Source of the DNA: Bacillota bacterium
GTDB lineage: Bacteria > Bacillota > Dethiobacteria > DTU022
Assembly: GCA_011389985.1 (NCBI GenBank)
Contig: JAABTH010000018.1
Location: forward strand, 1-39,123
Reading direction: 5' to 3'
Length of the DNA: 39,123 nucleotides
Every line of letters starts with the position of its first letter. The first letter of the stretch is position 1. Shown here piece by piece: positions 7,911 through 17,540 of the stretch. The translations under genes were made by a program, and so were the position numbers. Under the pieces are notes generated by a model. The model had not been told where the DNA came from, ran no database searches, and saw only the letters and a program-made list of their open reading frames with translations.

Positions 7911-8879
7911 TCAAAGCTGAAGCTCAACTATATCTTCATCTTCGAGTATATACTCACGTGGAACAGCCTGACCGTCAAACTTAGATGAACCCCAAACCAG
8001 AGCACTTTTAAGGTTTTCGGGAAAATCTTTATGAACCTGTCCGGCAAAATCGAGAACAGTGCTACCCTTTTTAAGGATAAAGGGGCGCTCTTTCTCAACA
8101 GGTTTTCCGGAAGTCTTTCCATAAATGCGGATTACATCCAAAATTTCATATAGTTTCTCACGCAGCTCTTCAAGTCCTTTGCCGCTATTTGAAATCTCGT
8201 GCATTTTAAGATCGGGCCACAGTTCTTTCAGAACTCCCAGGTTTTCAGCAGCATCAGGGTGATCGACTTTATTGGCAACAATTAGGAATGGAAGCGGCGC
8301 AATGATAAAGCCATCTTCGGTTAAATCTATTACCTCACGTTCCTGCAGCACAGTAGTAAGGCCTTCCATCTGTTCAAGGCATTCGGCGGTTGCCATATCT
8401 ACAACAATCATCAACGCATCAGCTTCTTTGAAAGTTCCGATCAAGCCGGAAGGGACGTTGTCAGCAGAAAGCGGGGGTGTATCAACCAGCTGTATAAATG
8501 TATCTTTGTAGGGCATCATTCCACTTACAGGAAGCGCTGTTGTAAAGGGATAGTCGGCAATCTTTACCCTGGCTCTTGTCAGAACTCCGACAATTGATGA
8601 TTTTCCGCTGTTTGGATAACCAGCCAAAACAATTTGGCCTGCTCCCTCTTTTTCAACACCAAAGGGATTGAATCCGCTTTTCGTCTGCTTTTTCTTTTTT
8701 CCATCTTCTTTAAGGCGGGCAATCTTTTTTTTGATATCACCCTGTAGTCTTTCCGTGCCCTTATGCTTGGGTATAATAGCCAGCATCTCCTGCAAGGCTT
8801 TAACTTTGCCCTCAGGTGTTGCAGCTCGCTTGTAATTTTCCTCTGCGGCATAGTATTGTGGAGTTAAATTAGCAGGCAA
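7911..8879 (-). CDS. OBG/DRG-like GTPase with C-terminal TGS domain
   Basis: About 322 residues. Seen: a charged helical N-terminus (HKGTERLQGDIKKKIARL), the P-loop GYPNSGKS (about 87-94), a switch region DYPFTT, G3 as VDTPP, G4 as VANKVD, and a C-terminal TGS domain (about 255-322). It resembles DRG/Obg-class GTPases, which act around ribosomes or RNA. A longer reading from ATG 8909 is possible, but AGGGAGGGG at 8881-8889 precedes the TTG at 8879, giving MPANLTPQY, which is the N-terminus I expect for clostridial relatives. The precise cellular role is not established. Confidence 0.85.
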   Translation of the reverse strand: MPANLTPQYYAAEENYKRAATPEGKVKALQEMLAIIPKHKGTERLQGDIKKKIARLKEDGKKKKQTKSGFNPFGVEKEGAGQIVLAGYPNSGKSSIVGVLTRARVKIADYPFTTALPVSGMMPYKDTFIQLVDTPPLSADNVPSGLIGTFKEADALMIVVDMATAECLEQMEGLTTVLQEREVIDLTEDGFIIAPLPFLIVANKVDHPDAAENLGVLKELWPDLKMHEISNSGKGLEELREKLYEILDVIRIYGKTSGKPVEKERPFILKKGSTVLDFAGQVHKDFPENLKSALVWGSSKFDGQAVPREYILEDEDIVELQL

Positions 8880-8962
8880 ATAAGCCCCTCCCTGTTGAAG
8901 TAAATACATTTAAATAATAGCACAATTAATAAAATATTTACAGAGCTCATGTCCCTAATTCC

Positions 8963-8992
8963 TTGACATTTCAAACTACAAAATGCTAAAAT
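8963..8992 (+). promoter_or_regulatory. Promoter of tRNA-Val
   Basis: TTGACA (8963-8968), 18-nt spacer, TAAAAT (8987-8992), 19 nt before the mature tRNA start. A strong sigma-A type promoter for a single-tRNA unit. Confidence 0.8.
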
Positions 8993-9011
8993 GTTTTTGC
9001 ATTTATATCAT

Positions 9012-9086
9012 GCGCCTGTAGCTCAGGGGGAGAGCGCTTGCTTGACACGCAAGAGGCCAGTGGTTCAAAACCACTCAGGCGCACCA
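9012..9086 (+). tRNA. tRNA-Val (anticodon GAC)
   Basis: 75-nt cloverleaf. Acceptor GCGCCTG pairs with CAGGCGC, the D arm includes GCTCAGGGGGAGAGC, anticodon stem CTTGC/GCAAG holds loop TTGACAC with anticodon GAC, T stem AGTGG/CCACT holds loop TTCAAAA, and CCA is encoded. It reads GUC and, by wobble, GUU valine codons. It stands alone with its own promoter and terminator; I see no integrated element using its 3' end. Confidence 0.97.
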
Positions 9087-9090
9087 GTAA

Positions 9091-9125
9091 ATAGCTCCAC
9101 CGGAAAACCGGCGGAGCTATTTTTT
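9091..9125 (+). terminator. Intrinsic terminator of tRNA-Val
   Basis: ATAGCTCC-A-CCGG, loop AAAA, CCGG-C-GGAGCTAT, then TTTTT: a 12-bp stem with one mismatch and a U-run, five nucleotides after the tRNA CCA. It may also slow transcription from the convergent prpD-like gene, although the minus strand has only TTTA after the stem. Confidence 0.9.
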
Positions 9126-9152
9126 ATCGGGAACTATTGAGCAGCAGGCTAA

Positions 9153-10496
9153 TTAAATTCGCCACATATCTGCTATATCATCATAGGTATCAACTTTGCT
9201 GATTGATTCAAGCCAGGCCTCAATCTTTGAAGGCGGCAATAAGAGAGCTGAAAGCCGGCGGAATTTAGTATGTAAGGCTTCAAGGCCAACTTTATTTTCC
9301 GGATCACCCTTGGGATAATCGGTCTGTTCATGATCTATCTTGCCATTTCGCAGTATAACATTCAGTTTCGCAGCCCATTTTTGAGGATAATGAGCATCTA
9401 AGAGCGGATCAATCTCAACTGTACAGTGGTTCATCAATTCTACGAGTGCCGGGTCATGCAGTCTTTCTTCAGTAAAATCTTCGACTCCAACATGACCATA
9501 AACAAGAGCAGTTGATACACAGAAAGGAAGGCTAAATTTGGCTTCATAGATAGTTTCGGGGAATGGTTCGCCTACAAGATCTCTGGCTACCGAATAGGTT
9601 TGGATCCGCAGCAGTTCAATATCTTTCGGTTTGATACCTTTATCCCTGAGTCTTAACCCGAGATCGATACCGGCGTGTGTATGCCGGGTTGAAGCGTACA
9701 GCCTGAAACTAATCTGCATAATTTTAAAATCTTTGCCGAGACCCTCAACAACTTTTTCCATCTTTGCCTTGGGGGCAAATACTCTTAAAAACCCCTTTTC
9801 GCCTGAAAGAATAGTTTTTGTGCTTGTATAACCGCCTGCAGCCAACATAGCAGAGAAAAGACCGTTCTGTGCAGCCTTGCTGGCATGCAGCGGTTTGCTC
9901 ATCATACCTTCAGGGCTGTAGTGCAGTTCCATCAGACCGGCAGCCTGGGTTCCGGCATGTCCCAAAGCATCAATTAACTGGGTTTCACTTAGATTCATTA
10001 CTTTACCTGCGGCTATTGCAGCGGCAAATGTTCCACAGGTGCCGGTTGTATGCCAAAAATTATAGTGGGTAGGAGTCATTGCTTCAGCTATTCGTATACC
10101 TGCCTCGTAGCCTACAACAATAGCTGTAATTAGTTCTTTTCCGGAAGCGCCAACTTTTTCAGCTGCAGCAAGAGCTGCAGGTATGATCGGAGAACCCGGC
10201 CGGAATATTGAGCTGCGATGAAGATCATCAAGCTCTAAAGCATGTGCATATAGACCGTTGCCAAGGGCAGCGTTCAGTGCCGGCACCTTTTCTTTCCGTC
10301 CTATAAAAACAGCCTGGGGGGTTCCTGCCGCTTCTTCAATAATCTCTGTAACTACATGCCCCGGAAGTGCAGTTGCCCCGGCGCAGGCAGCTCCGACCAG
10401 GTCAAGCAGGCATACTCTTGCCTGTCTGATTACCTCTTTTGGCAAATTATCATAATTTGTTTTTCTGGCAAACCTGGCTAATTCTTGTTCGATCAT
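9153..10496 (-). CDS. MmgE/PrpD-family protein
   Basis: 447 residues, full length for the MmgE/PrpD superfamily, whose members include 2-methylcitrate dehydratase, cis-aconitate decarboxylase and iminodisuccinate epimerase. Seen: an N-terminal all-helical domain with ARVCLLDLVGAACAG, HALELDD at about residues 85-91 (the usual family His-Asp region), HTTGTCGTFAAAIAAGK, then KPLHASKAAQNG and a C-terminal mixed alpha/beta domain. No other methylcitrate-cycle gene (prpB or prpC) is near, so the substrate cannot be assigned and calling it PrpD would be too specific. AGGGGGA lies 9 nt before the ATG. Probably monocistronic. Confidence 0.85.
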   Translation of the reverse strand: MIEQELARFARKTNYDNLPKEVIRQARVCLLDLVGAACAGATALPGHVVTEIIEEAAGTPQAVFIGRKEKVPALNAALGNGLYAHALELDDLHRSSIFRPGSPIIPAALAAAEKVGASGKELITAIVVGYEAGIRIAEAMTPTHYNFWHTTGTCGTFAAAIAAGKVMNLSETQLIDALGHAGTQAAGLMELHYSPEGMMSKPLHASKAAQNGLFSAMLAAGGYTSTKTILSGEKGFLRVFAPKAKMEKVVEGLGKDFKIMQISFRLYASTRHTHAGIDLGLRLRDKGIKPKDIELLRIQTYSVARDLVGEPFPETIYEAKFSLPFCVSTALVYGHVGVEDFTEERLHDPALVELMNHCTVEIDPLLDAHYPQKWAAKLNVILRNGKIDHEQTDYPKGDPENKVGLEALHTKFRRLSALLLPPSKIEAWLESISKVDTYDDIADMWRI

Positions 10497-10557
10497 CCAA
10501 TGATTCCCCCTTTTTCTGTACTCTATCGATTAAATGCTTATGAACTATATTCTTTAT

Positions 10558-10586
10558 TATATACTATACTCCTGCCGTCAGTACAA
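10558..10586 (-). promoter_or_regulatory. Possible promoter of the MmgE/PrpD gene
   Basis: On the minus strand TTGTAC (10586-10581) is followed after 17 nt by TATATA (10563-10558); an alternative TATAAT lies at 10561-10556. It starts immediately after the stop codon of the upstream antiporter-type gene and 62 nt before the ATG. Reasonable, but not strong. Confidence 0.35.
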
Positions 10587-10587
10587 G

Positions 10588-12771
10588 CTAGGCAAAGAGC
10601 TGCAGGGACATAATAATAATCAAAACCATAAAAAAGATCAGCAGATAATATTCAAAATTAGCTGTATTGACCAACACATAAAATCTGCCTTCATGCTTAT
10701 AGTCAATCTGAAAGAGAAAGTTAAATATTGTCATGAAAAATTTCTTCGATCCATGAAAAGCGCTGTGTAATATAAAAAGCCACAGATCATAGATATAGAG
10801 TAGTAGTGAAGATGTTTTTACCATCAGAGTATTAAAATTATGACCGCCTCTTTCAAGAGTATTAAGCTTGTAGCTAATTTTTTTTAGCGGCTCCAGGGTA
10901 TCCACTATTAAGTAATCAGCAGCTGAATCAAGAATTCTACCGGTTATACAATAATAAGTAAGCAGCCTGGGACTGTTAATATATACCCCGTCAACTGTAA
11001 GCTCGAGAGCACGGCCGCTTCTTGTGAAGATATAGGTGAACATTTTAACTGCCGGTCGGTAAACCAAATGTTCTATACTTAACCACCCGGGCAGCTTTAA
11101 CTCAAATAATTTGAACCTGGTTCCTACATAAAATAGGAGTGCGGCAATAGCAACAATATAAACCATTCCCTGCAAATCATGATGATCCCAGAAATTAACT
11201 TTAATGAGATAATTAAAGTAGTATTTTTCAAATGGAAAGATGCTAACAATTGGGCCGATAAGCTTTTTGAGGACAAAGAACGGATTGGTGCCAATAAATA
11301 CTATAATTGCTCCTATGGTGATGAAAACAGCTCTTTCATTCCAGGGTTCACTACCCTTAGCTGTCAATCCTTTTGGCTTCTTACCAAGAAATATCGAGCT
11401 AAAAAGACGGGCTATATAACAGGTGGTTATTGCGCCTGTTAGCATAAATATTCTCTCAGCCAAGTATAAACTGTAATCGTGGTGATGCTCAAAAGCTTCA
11501 ACTATAGCATGGTGAAGAAGCACCTTTCCGGTATAACCATTTAATCCCGGGATGCCGGCAATGCCCATCGCTGCAATTAGAAAAACTACTGTGGTGACCG
11601 GAAATTCCCGCCAAAGACCACCTAATTTTTTTAGTTCAATTTCACCGGTTCTAAAGTAAACTGCTCCTACCATCATAAACATGCCTGCTTTAAAAAAGGC
11701 ATGGTTTATTACATGCAGGGAAAAGCCGCCCATCGCCATGGGGCCTTCCAACCCCAGATATGCGCAAACTCCTATTCCCATTAAGATGTAACCCATCTGG
11801 CTGACACTGCTGTAGGCAAGAATGCGCTTGGCATTTTGTTGGAAAAGCGCCATAAAAGCGGCAGTAAACATCGTGAGAATGCCAAACCAGATAATAATAT
11901 AGCCAAATTCTGCCGTAAAAGACCACAATAACTTCGCTTCATGATCGGCAGGAGTATACATCACTGTAACAACCCTGAGGATGCCGTAAGCACCAGTCTT
12001 AATCATGATCCCAGACAAAAGCGCGCTTGCCGGTGAAGGTGCAACCGGGTGCGCCTTAGGTAACCAGATGTGCAGAGGAACCATCCCCGCTTTTATGCCA
12101 AAACCAATTACCAGCAAGGCAGCAACGAGAATGCTTCCAGGAATAAGGACAAGGGCTTCCAGAGATGGCGTAATAATTACAGAACCTGTATACCAGTAAA
12201 TCATAATCGAAGCGGATAAAATACAAAGGCCGCCAAAAATACCAAGAAAGAGATACAATCGCCCTGCACTTAAAGCTTCTTCTGTCTGATTATGGATAAC
12301 AAGCAAATAGGAAGCAAGGGACATCATTTCAAAGAAGAAGAAAAGACTGAAAAGGTCGCCGGTAAGAAATACACCCAGGGTGCCTCCCAGGGTCAATAGG
12401 TAAAAGGTATAATAGCGAGTTCGCCTTTGCTCATGAGTCATGTAGGTCAGGGAAAAAACAGTGGCTAAAAACCAGATGAAAGCTGAGAGAAGATTAAACA
12501 CAGCTCCCAGCTTATCAACTTTGAAATACAAAGGAATTTCGCCAAACCCAATATTATAACGATTAACCACAGATTCCTGCCAGCTTATATTTAACAACAA
12601 AGCAGAAAGTAAAACCACCAGGGCAGTAAGCGCCAGCACAAAATAATCACGATATTTTTCAGAGTATCGTCCGATAAATGCTGCCGCTGCAGCCCCTATT
12701 ATCGGAATCAGCGTTATGGCTAATGGCAGGCTGCTGCTAATAGTATTTTCAATCCCCAAAGATTCGCTCAT
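10588..12771 (-). CDS. Long NuoL/MrpA-type proton-conducting subunit (antiporter E)
   Basis: 727 residues, proton_antipo_M family membrane protein (NuoL/HyfB/MrpA/MrpD type). Seen: the conserved transmembrane Glu in FFFFEMMSL (E148), Lys in FGIKAGMVPLHIWLPKAHP (K227), Lys in MIKTGAYG (K258) and Lys in GYTGKVLLHH (K416), all expected of an ion-translocating antiporter fold of about 14 helices. Beyond the core there is a C-terminal extension of about 250 residues with further helices, ending NTANFEYYLLI. It matches two paralogues in this locus that share the LLHHAIVEA and EHHH stretch and the tail motif. It is the last gene of a five-gene cassette made only of such subunits. It probably acts in a membrane-embedded Mrp-like cation/proton pump. 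The exact ion is not readable. Confidence 0.82.
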   Translation of the reverse strand: MSESLGIENTISSSLPLAITLIPIIGAAAAAFIGRYSEKYRDYFVLALTALVVLLSALLLNISWQESVVNRYNIGFGEIPLYFKVDKLGAVFNLLSAFIWFLATVFSLTYMTHEQRRTRYYTFYLLTLGGTLGVFLTGDLFSLFFFFEMMSLASYLLVIHNQTEEALSAGRLYLFLGIFGGLCILSASIMIYWYTGSVIITPSLEALVLIPGSILVAALLVIGFGIKAGMVPLHIWLPKAHPVAPSPASALLSGIMIKTGAYGILRVVTVMYTPADHEAKLLWSFTAEFGYIIIWFGILTMFTAAFMALFQQNAKRILAYSSVSQMGYILMGIGVCAYLGLEGPMAMGGFSLHVINHAFFKAGMFMMVGAVYFRTGEIELKKLGGLWREFPVTTVVFLIAAMGIAGIPGLNGYTGKVLLHHAIVEAFEHHHDYSLYLAERIFMLTGAITTCYIARLFSSIFLGKKPKGLTAKGSEPWNERAVFITIGAIIVFIGTNPFFVLKKLIGPIVSIFPFEKYYFNYLIKVNFWDHHDLQGMVYIVAIAALLFYVGTRFKLFELKLPGWLSIEHLVYRPAVKMFTYIFTRSGRALELTVDGVYINSPRLLTYYCITGRILDSAADYLIVDTLEPLKKISYKLNTLERGGHNFNTLMVKTSSLLLYIYDLWLFILHSAFHGSKKFFMTIFNFLFQIDYKHEGRFYVLVNTANFEYYLLIFFMVLIIIMSLQLFA

Positions 12772-12886
12772 CTGCCCGGTGCTCCTTTATTATTAGGCAA
12801 ATACAATAAATAACCTGATACTTGTGATCTTCTCAAGTTATATTAAAAGTTCAATAAAATTATAGGTTAGATTAACAGAAAGCTGC

Positions 12887-14452
12887 CTACATGCTAAATA
12901 ACGATTTAGCTGCAGCAAGAGCCAGATTCCAGGCCCAGTTCTCAGGCATCAAGGCAAAGGCAAAGCAACCGACTGCAAGCAATCCCATGGGAAAAAGCAT
13001 ATGCCATGGCGCATCCTCCCTCAGAATGCCTTTCGGCGTTTGGTTGTTTGTAACATGATGGCCATGGGCATCCGGTTTGGAGCCTTCATCATGACCTTCT
13101 TCATGGCCATGAGCAGTTTCACTGCTACTTTCAGATGCAAAGAATGCAGTGATAACAATTGGAAAGTAATAAGCGGCATTAAGAAGACTACTGACGATAA
13201 GCACAGCAACAAAGAAAGGCTGACCTGCTTCAAGTGATGCCAAAGAGAGCTGCCATTTACTGATAAAACCATTAAAGGGCGGTATGCCAACCATGGTTAC
13301 AGCAGCAATTGTAAAAAATATCATAGTAGCCGGCATTTTTAAACCGATCCCTTTCATCTGACTGATGTTTCGAATACCGGTCTGCACTATAATTGCGCCT
13401 GCACACAAGAAAAGAAGGCCTTTCATAAAAGCATGCGTAAAGAGATGGTACAAACCCCCGATCAAACCCTGTTCACTTAAGAGGAAAACCCCCAGAAGAA
13501 TGTAACCAATCTGGGCAATACTTGAATAGGCAAGCCGGCGTTTAAGATCATCCTGTAACAAAGCCATAGCCGAACCAAGCAATATTGTAATCACAGCGAT
13601 GATTAGCATAACTGTATCCCAATCTGCATTATGGATAAATTCAGGGCTGTATATGTTAAATATTACCCTGATCATCCCGTAAATTCCTGTTTTGAGCATA
13701 ATACCCGAAAGAGCAGAACTGACCGGCGAAGGGGCAGCAGGGTGAGCATCAGGCAACCAGACATGCACAGGAAACATCCCAGCTTTTAACCCAAACCCGA
13801 CCATAAAAGCAGCAAAAGCGACCGTTGCTAATGCAGAGGGTTCAGTGATCAAACCAGGCCGGTTAAAGACAACAGAACCGGTGAGGTAATAAGTTATCAA
13901 CAGCCCGAAAAAAACCGACAAACCGCCGCCTACAGTCATGTACAAATACTTAGCGCCGGCAAACATAGTTATTGGTGTTTCTTCATGAGCAACCAAAATG
14001 TAAGTAGTCAGAGCCATAAATTCAAAGAAAAGAAAAAGACCCAGCAAATCGCCCGCAAAAATAGTTCCCATACAACCGCCTTCAGCTAATAAAAAGAAGG
14101 AATAATATCGTACTTTTTTATGTTCATGAGCCATATAACCGTAAGAAAAGCAGGCAATCATGAACCAAACAAAGGAAAAAAAGATACCCAGGAATATTGT
14201 GAGCTGATCAACTTTGAAGGAAACAGAAAGGGGAAATGAAAAATACTGAAAGATACCAAGCAGTATTTTCCCATCCCTGATTGCCGGGTACATAGTTAAT
14301 ACCAGAACAAAAAATAGCCCTGTCACCCCGATGCATATCAGTTCTTTGTAGGGTTCTAATCTATGTCCAAGCAAGAAAAGTAATAAACCGGAAACTATTG
14401 GAACAAAGATAATAATTGCCGGTAATAAAGTATGGACCACTTCATATTCCAA
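12887..14452 (-). CDS. MrpD/NuoM-type antiporter subunit with His-rich loop (antiporter D)
   Basis: 521 residues from a TTG start, which has GGAGGTG 7 nt upstream. Core residues of the family are present: E144 in FFEFMAL, K223 in FGLKAGMFPVHVWLPDAHP, K254 in MLKTGIYG and K399 in GFISKW. An unusual hydrophilic insert at about 441-466 carries six His and many Glu/Asp (AHGHEEGH, DAHGHH), between the last membrane helices. A comparable insert occurs in the MrpD gene of the plus cassette. It could bind metal ions or protons at the membrane surface; this is inference. Fourth gene of the five-subunit cassette. Confidence 0.83.
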   Translation of the reverse strand: MEYEVVHTLLPAIIIFVPIVSGLLLFLLGHRLEPYKELICIGVTGLFFVLVLTMYPAIRDGKILLGIFQYFSFPLSVSFKVDQLTIFLGIFFSFVWFMIACFSYGYMAHEHKKVRYYSFFLLAEGGCMGTIFAGDLLGLFLFFEFMALTTYILVAHEETPITMFAGAKYLYMTVGGGLSVFFGLLITYYLTGSVVFNRPGLITEPSALATVAFAAFMVGFGLKAGMFPVHVWLPDAHPAAPSPVSSALSGIMLKTGIYGMIRVIFNIYSPEFIHNADWDTVMLIIAVITILLGSAMALLQDDLKRRLAYSSIAQIGYILLGVFLLSEQGLIGGLYHLFTHAFMKGLLFLCAGAIIVQTGIRNISQMKGIGLKMPATMIFFTIAAVTMVGIPPFNGFISKWQLSLASLEAGQPFFVAVLIVSSLLNAAYYFPIVITAFFASESSSETAHGHEEGHDEGSKPDAHGHHVTNNQTPKGILREDAPWHMLFPMGLLAVGCFAFALMPENWAWNLALAAAKSLFSM

Positions 14453-14532
14453 AACAGCTCACCTCCGGAAGACATTAACAACAACAAATATTATGATAAC
14501 AGATTCTAACTTTTAATCCCTTATTTGTACTA

Positions 14533-16008
14533 TCAAAAATAAAGCCGTGCAACCATTCGGGCTAGATCAAGCGGCCAGTTATTCGGAAATATGGTGAATG
14601 CAAAAGCACCAACAGCGAGCAGTATAACCGGGATAATACGCAAAGGCTGCAAACGAATCCTTTGCCGTTCAATATTTTTTAATTCCCTGCACCCTAAAAA
14701 TGCATTGATAGATATTGGGAAATAATAAGAGGCATTTAGTATACTGCTTAACAATAAAACAAGAATTAAAGCAGGCATGCCTGCCTCAATTGCGCCTAAA
14801 CCAAGATGCCACTTTGATACGAATATGTTAAATGGCGGGATGCCAACAGCGCTTACCCCTGCTATTGTAAATGCTGTCATTGTAACCGGCATCTGCAAAC
14901 CGATCCCTTTCATTTCACTAATCTTTGTTTTCCCGGTATTTACATAGATAACCCCGGCACATAAAAACAGACAACCCTTCATAAAGGCATGGGCCATAAT
15001 ATGATAAGCAGAGCCGACAAAGGCCTGCTCAGTAAGCAAGCCAAGACCAAATAAGATATAACCTACCTGGGCAATACCGGAATAGGCCAACCGGCGATTT
15101 AAATCATCCTGAGCAAAAGCATTTATTGATCCATAAATCATGCTGATTATGGCCAAAACCAGGACAATGTTGTTCCAACCCGTTTCCTGAAGAACTGAAA
15201 GGCCATAAATATCGTGAAATACACGGTATAAACCAAGGACGCCGGTCTTGAGCATCATTACAGAAGATATGGTTGCAGCCGGTGTCGGCGAGGCAGCATA
15301 AGCATCCGGCATCCAGATATGCAAAGGAATCATTGCAGCCTTAATCCCAAAAGCAATCAGGAAACATACAAAAGCAACCAGCAGTATTGGTGAGCCGGCG
15401 CTGACCAGACCTCCAGTACCAAAAGATAAGCTTCCTGTCGTGTTATATATTATCGCTACAGCCCAGAATAAAGCAACCCCGGCAATGATCGTCATAAAGA
15501 AAAACTTTAACCCTGCTGCATACCCTTCCGGTGTTGATTTATAAGCAACCAAAGGGAAAAATGAGAGTGACATCAATTCAAAAAAGAAAAATAATGTCAA
15601 CATATTCCCACTTAAAGCAACTCCAAAACAACCACCAATAACTAACAAAAGAAAATAGAAAAACTTTCTGCCTTCTTCTTTATCACGGTAATAACCCACG
15701 GTATAACTGACAATGATCAGACTGAAGAATACAAAGATTAGAATAATGTAGGCAGATAAAATATCAACCCTGAATTCCAAGCCCAGAGGAGGTAATATAT
15801 TTAAGAACAGATAGTAAATCCTACCTGCTGAAACCGCAGGATACATCGCACCTGCCAAAAACAATGGCAGTACCACTGAAACCAGAAGTATTGGATTGCG
15901 CCATTCAGGGCGGTAACGATCAGCCAGCATTAACCCACCCGAACCCAATAAAGGAAATAGGACTATCAGGGCTGGTATAATTGATATAATGATTCCACTT
16001 TGAGACAT
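14533..16008 (-). CDS. MrpD/NuoM-type antiporter subunit (antiporter C)
   Basis: 491 residues, about 14 membrane helices, proton_antipo_M family. E144 (FFFFELMSL), K223 (FGIKAAMIPLHIWMPDAY), K254 (MLKTGVLGL) and a Lys in IFVSKWHLGL follow the standard pattern, in the same positions as in the D subunit next to it. GGGAGGGG lies 8 nt before the ATG. 23 nt separate it from the upstream gene, consistent with one transcript. It differs from typical MrpD by AYAASPTPAAT in place of the usual AHPxAPSPxS stretch. It probably forms one of the ion channels of the large membrane complex. Confidence 0.83.
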   Translation of the reverse strand: MSQSGIIISIIPALIVLFPLLGSGGLMLADRYRPEWRNPILLVSVVLPLFLAGAMYPAVSAGRIYYLFLNILPPLGLEFRVDILSAYIILIFVFFSLIIVSYTVGYYRDKEEGRKFFYFLLLVIGGCFGVALSGNMLTLFFFFELMSLSFFPLVAYKSTPEGYAAGLKFFFMTIIAGVALFWAVAIIYNTTGSLSFGTGGLVSAGSPILLVAFVCFLIAFGIKAAMIPLHIWMPDAYAASPTPAATISSVMMLKTGVLGLYRVFHDIYGLSVLQETGWNNIVLVLAIISMIYGSINAFAQDDLNRRLAYSGIAQVGYILFGLGLLTEQAFVGSAYHIMAHAFMKGCLFLCAGVIYVNTGKTKISEMKGIGLQMPVTMTAFTIAGVSAVGIPPFNIFVSKWHLGLGAIEAGMPALILVLLLSSILNASYYFPISINAFLGCRELKNIERQRIRLQPLRIIPVILLAVGAFAFTIFPNNWPLDLARMVARLYF

Positions 16009-16031
16009 TCAGATTTCCCCTCCCTGTCCGG

Positions 16032-17504
16032 CTAAAAAACTGTTCTAATTACTGCTTCAATGAACGGAATAGTGGTATGGTTGGCAAAAAGCCCGAATAC
16101 TATGGCCAAAACTGCGAGGATTACAGTTGGAGCCAACATTGTTAACGGAGCTTCAAAACCGGGTTTTTTCTCAAATTCGCCTTCTTTAAAAAAAGCATTT
16201 ACGATAATCGGCAGGTAATATATTGCATTTAATAAAGTACTGCTCAGAATAACATAAGCATATATTGGCATACCTGATTCAAGGCCTCCGGTTAATAAAT
16301 AAAATTTACTGATGTAACCAACAATTGGTGTTACACCCATTAAACCAAGAGCGCCAATGGTGAAAGCCAGCATAGTCAGAGGCATCTGCTTGCCGATTCC
16401 ATTTAGCTGATTAAGGTTCTTTTTACCGGTTACAGTAATAATCATTCCGGCACAGAAAAAGAGGGTAATTTTTAGGATGGCGTGATTGATAATATGAATT
16501 AACCCACCGGTAGCGCCGATAGGGTGCAGCATCAATACCCCTAAAGTAATATACCCTAACTGACCGATTGTAGAATAAGCCAACCTGAGCTTGAGTACAG
16601 TCTGTTTTATCGCCATAAACGAACCAACTATGATTGTAAAACAGACAACTACAGCCAATATGCGTGTCACATTTAGATCAGCGAGTACTTCTATTCCGTA
16701 TATGGAAAAGAATACCCTGGCGATTCCGAAAACACCTGCCTTAACGATCGCCACCGCATGAAGCAAAGCGCTAACCGGTGTAGGAGCTACCATAGCGCCG
16801 GGAAGCCACGAATGGAGTGGCATGATTGCCGCTTTTGTGCCAAATCCGGCAATCAAAAGGGCAAATATTATAGTAATACGGGTGCTGTTTTCAGCTGCCA
16901 CCGCACCCAAAATGCCGCCTGGGAAGAAATCAAGGGTTCCAACAAGATCATGAATCATGAATATAGAAAGAAAAACAAGGGCACCACCGGCAAGGCTATA
17001 GCTGATATATTTAATACCGGCCTTCACCGATTCGGTTGTACCGGCATGAACAACCAGAGGATAAGTGCAAATCGCAAGGTATTCATAAAAAATATAAAAG
17101 GTAAAAAGGCTGCCGGCAAAGGCAACACCCATAGCTGCACTGCATGAGAGCACAAAGAAAACAAAGTAGTTGCGCTGGTCATGCTCATGAGCCATATAGC
17201 CTATTGAATATACTGTGGCAAAAACCCAAAGGGTTGATGATACCAGGCCAAAAACCATACCGAGTGGATCAACCTTCAAAAATATCCCCATACCATCGAG
17301 TAGATTAAGTAACCGGAACTCAATTATATTCCCATTCATAACAGCCGGCAGCATAGAAGCAACAGAGATAAAAACTATCCCAACAGACACCAGTGCTACC
17401 ATGTGGCGGGTTTTTGTATTTTCTTCATCAAGAAAGCGAATAATTATAGCCCCAATTATAGGCACAATTACAGCTATGATTGGTTGGGGATAAACCAGGT
17501 TCAA
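16032..17504 (-). CDS. MrpD/NuoN-like antiporter subunit (antiporter B)
   Basis: 490 residues from TTG at 17504. The frame is open to ATG 17525, but GGAGGCGG lies between them and points to the TTG, giving MNLVYPQPII. With this start E141, K224 and K255 almost coincide with the residues E141, K223 and K254 of its close paralogue in the plus cassette (24193-25674), which supports the choice. The two share YEYL/YEFL around the Glu, WLPxAM and APTPVSALLHAVA, and GKK before the Leu-Asn-Gly stretch. Multi-span membrane protein of the proton-conducting family; second gene of the minus cassette. Confidence 0.83.
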   Translation of the reverse strand: MNLVYPQPIIAVIVPIIGAIIIRFLDEENTKTRHMVALVSVGIVFISVASMLPAVMNGNIIEFRLLNLLDGMGIFLKVDPLGMVFGLVSSTLWVFATVYSIGYMAHEHDQRNYFVFFVLSCSAAMGVAFAGSLFTFYIFYEYLAICTYPLVVHAGTTESVKAGIKYISYSLAGGALVFLSIFMIHDLVGTLDFFPGGILGAVAAENSTRITIIFALLIAGFGTKAAIMPLHSWLPGAMVAPTPVSALLHAVAIVKAGVFGIARVFFSIYGIEVLADLNVTRILAVVVCFTIIVGSFMAIKQTVLKLRLAYSTIGQLGYITLGVLMLHPIGATGGLIHIINHAILKITLFFCAGMIITVTGKKNLNQLNGIGKQMPLTMLAFTIGALGLMGVTPIVGYISKFYLLTGGLESGMPIYAYVILSSTLLNAIYYLPIIVNAFFKEGEFEKKPGFEAPLTMLAPTVILAVLAIVFGLFANHTTIPFIEAVIRTVF

Positions 17505-17540
17505 AATTACCGCCTCCAGCCTCATATAAAACTGTTGTTA

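Noticed and set aside
9012-9086. tRNA-Val as attachment site of an integrated element
   Set aside because: No integrase gene and no repeated 3' tRNA end found within the window.
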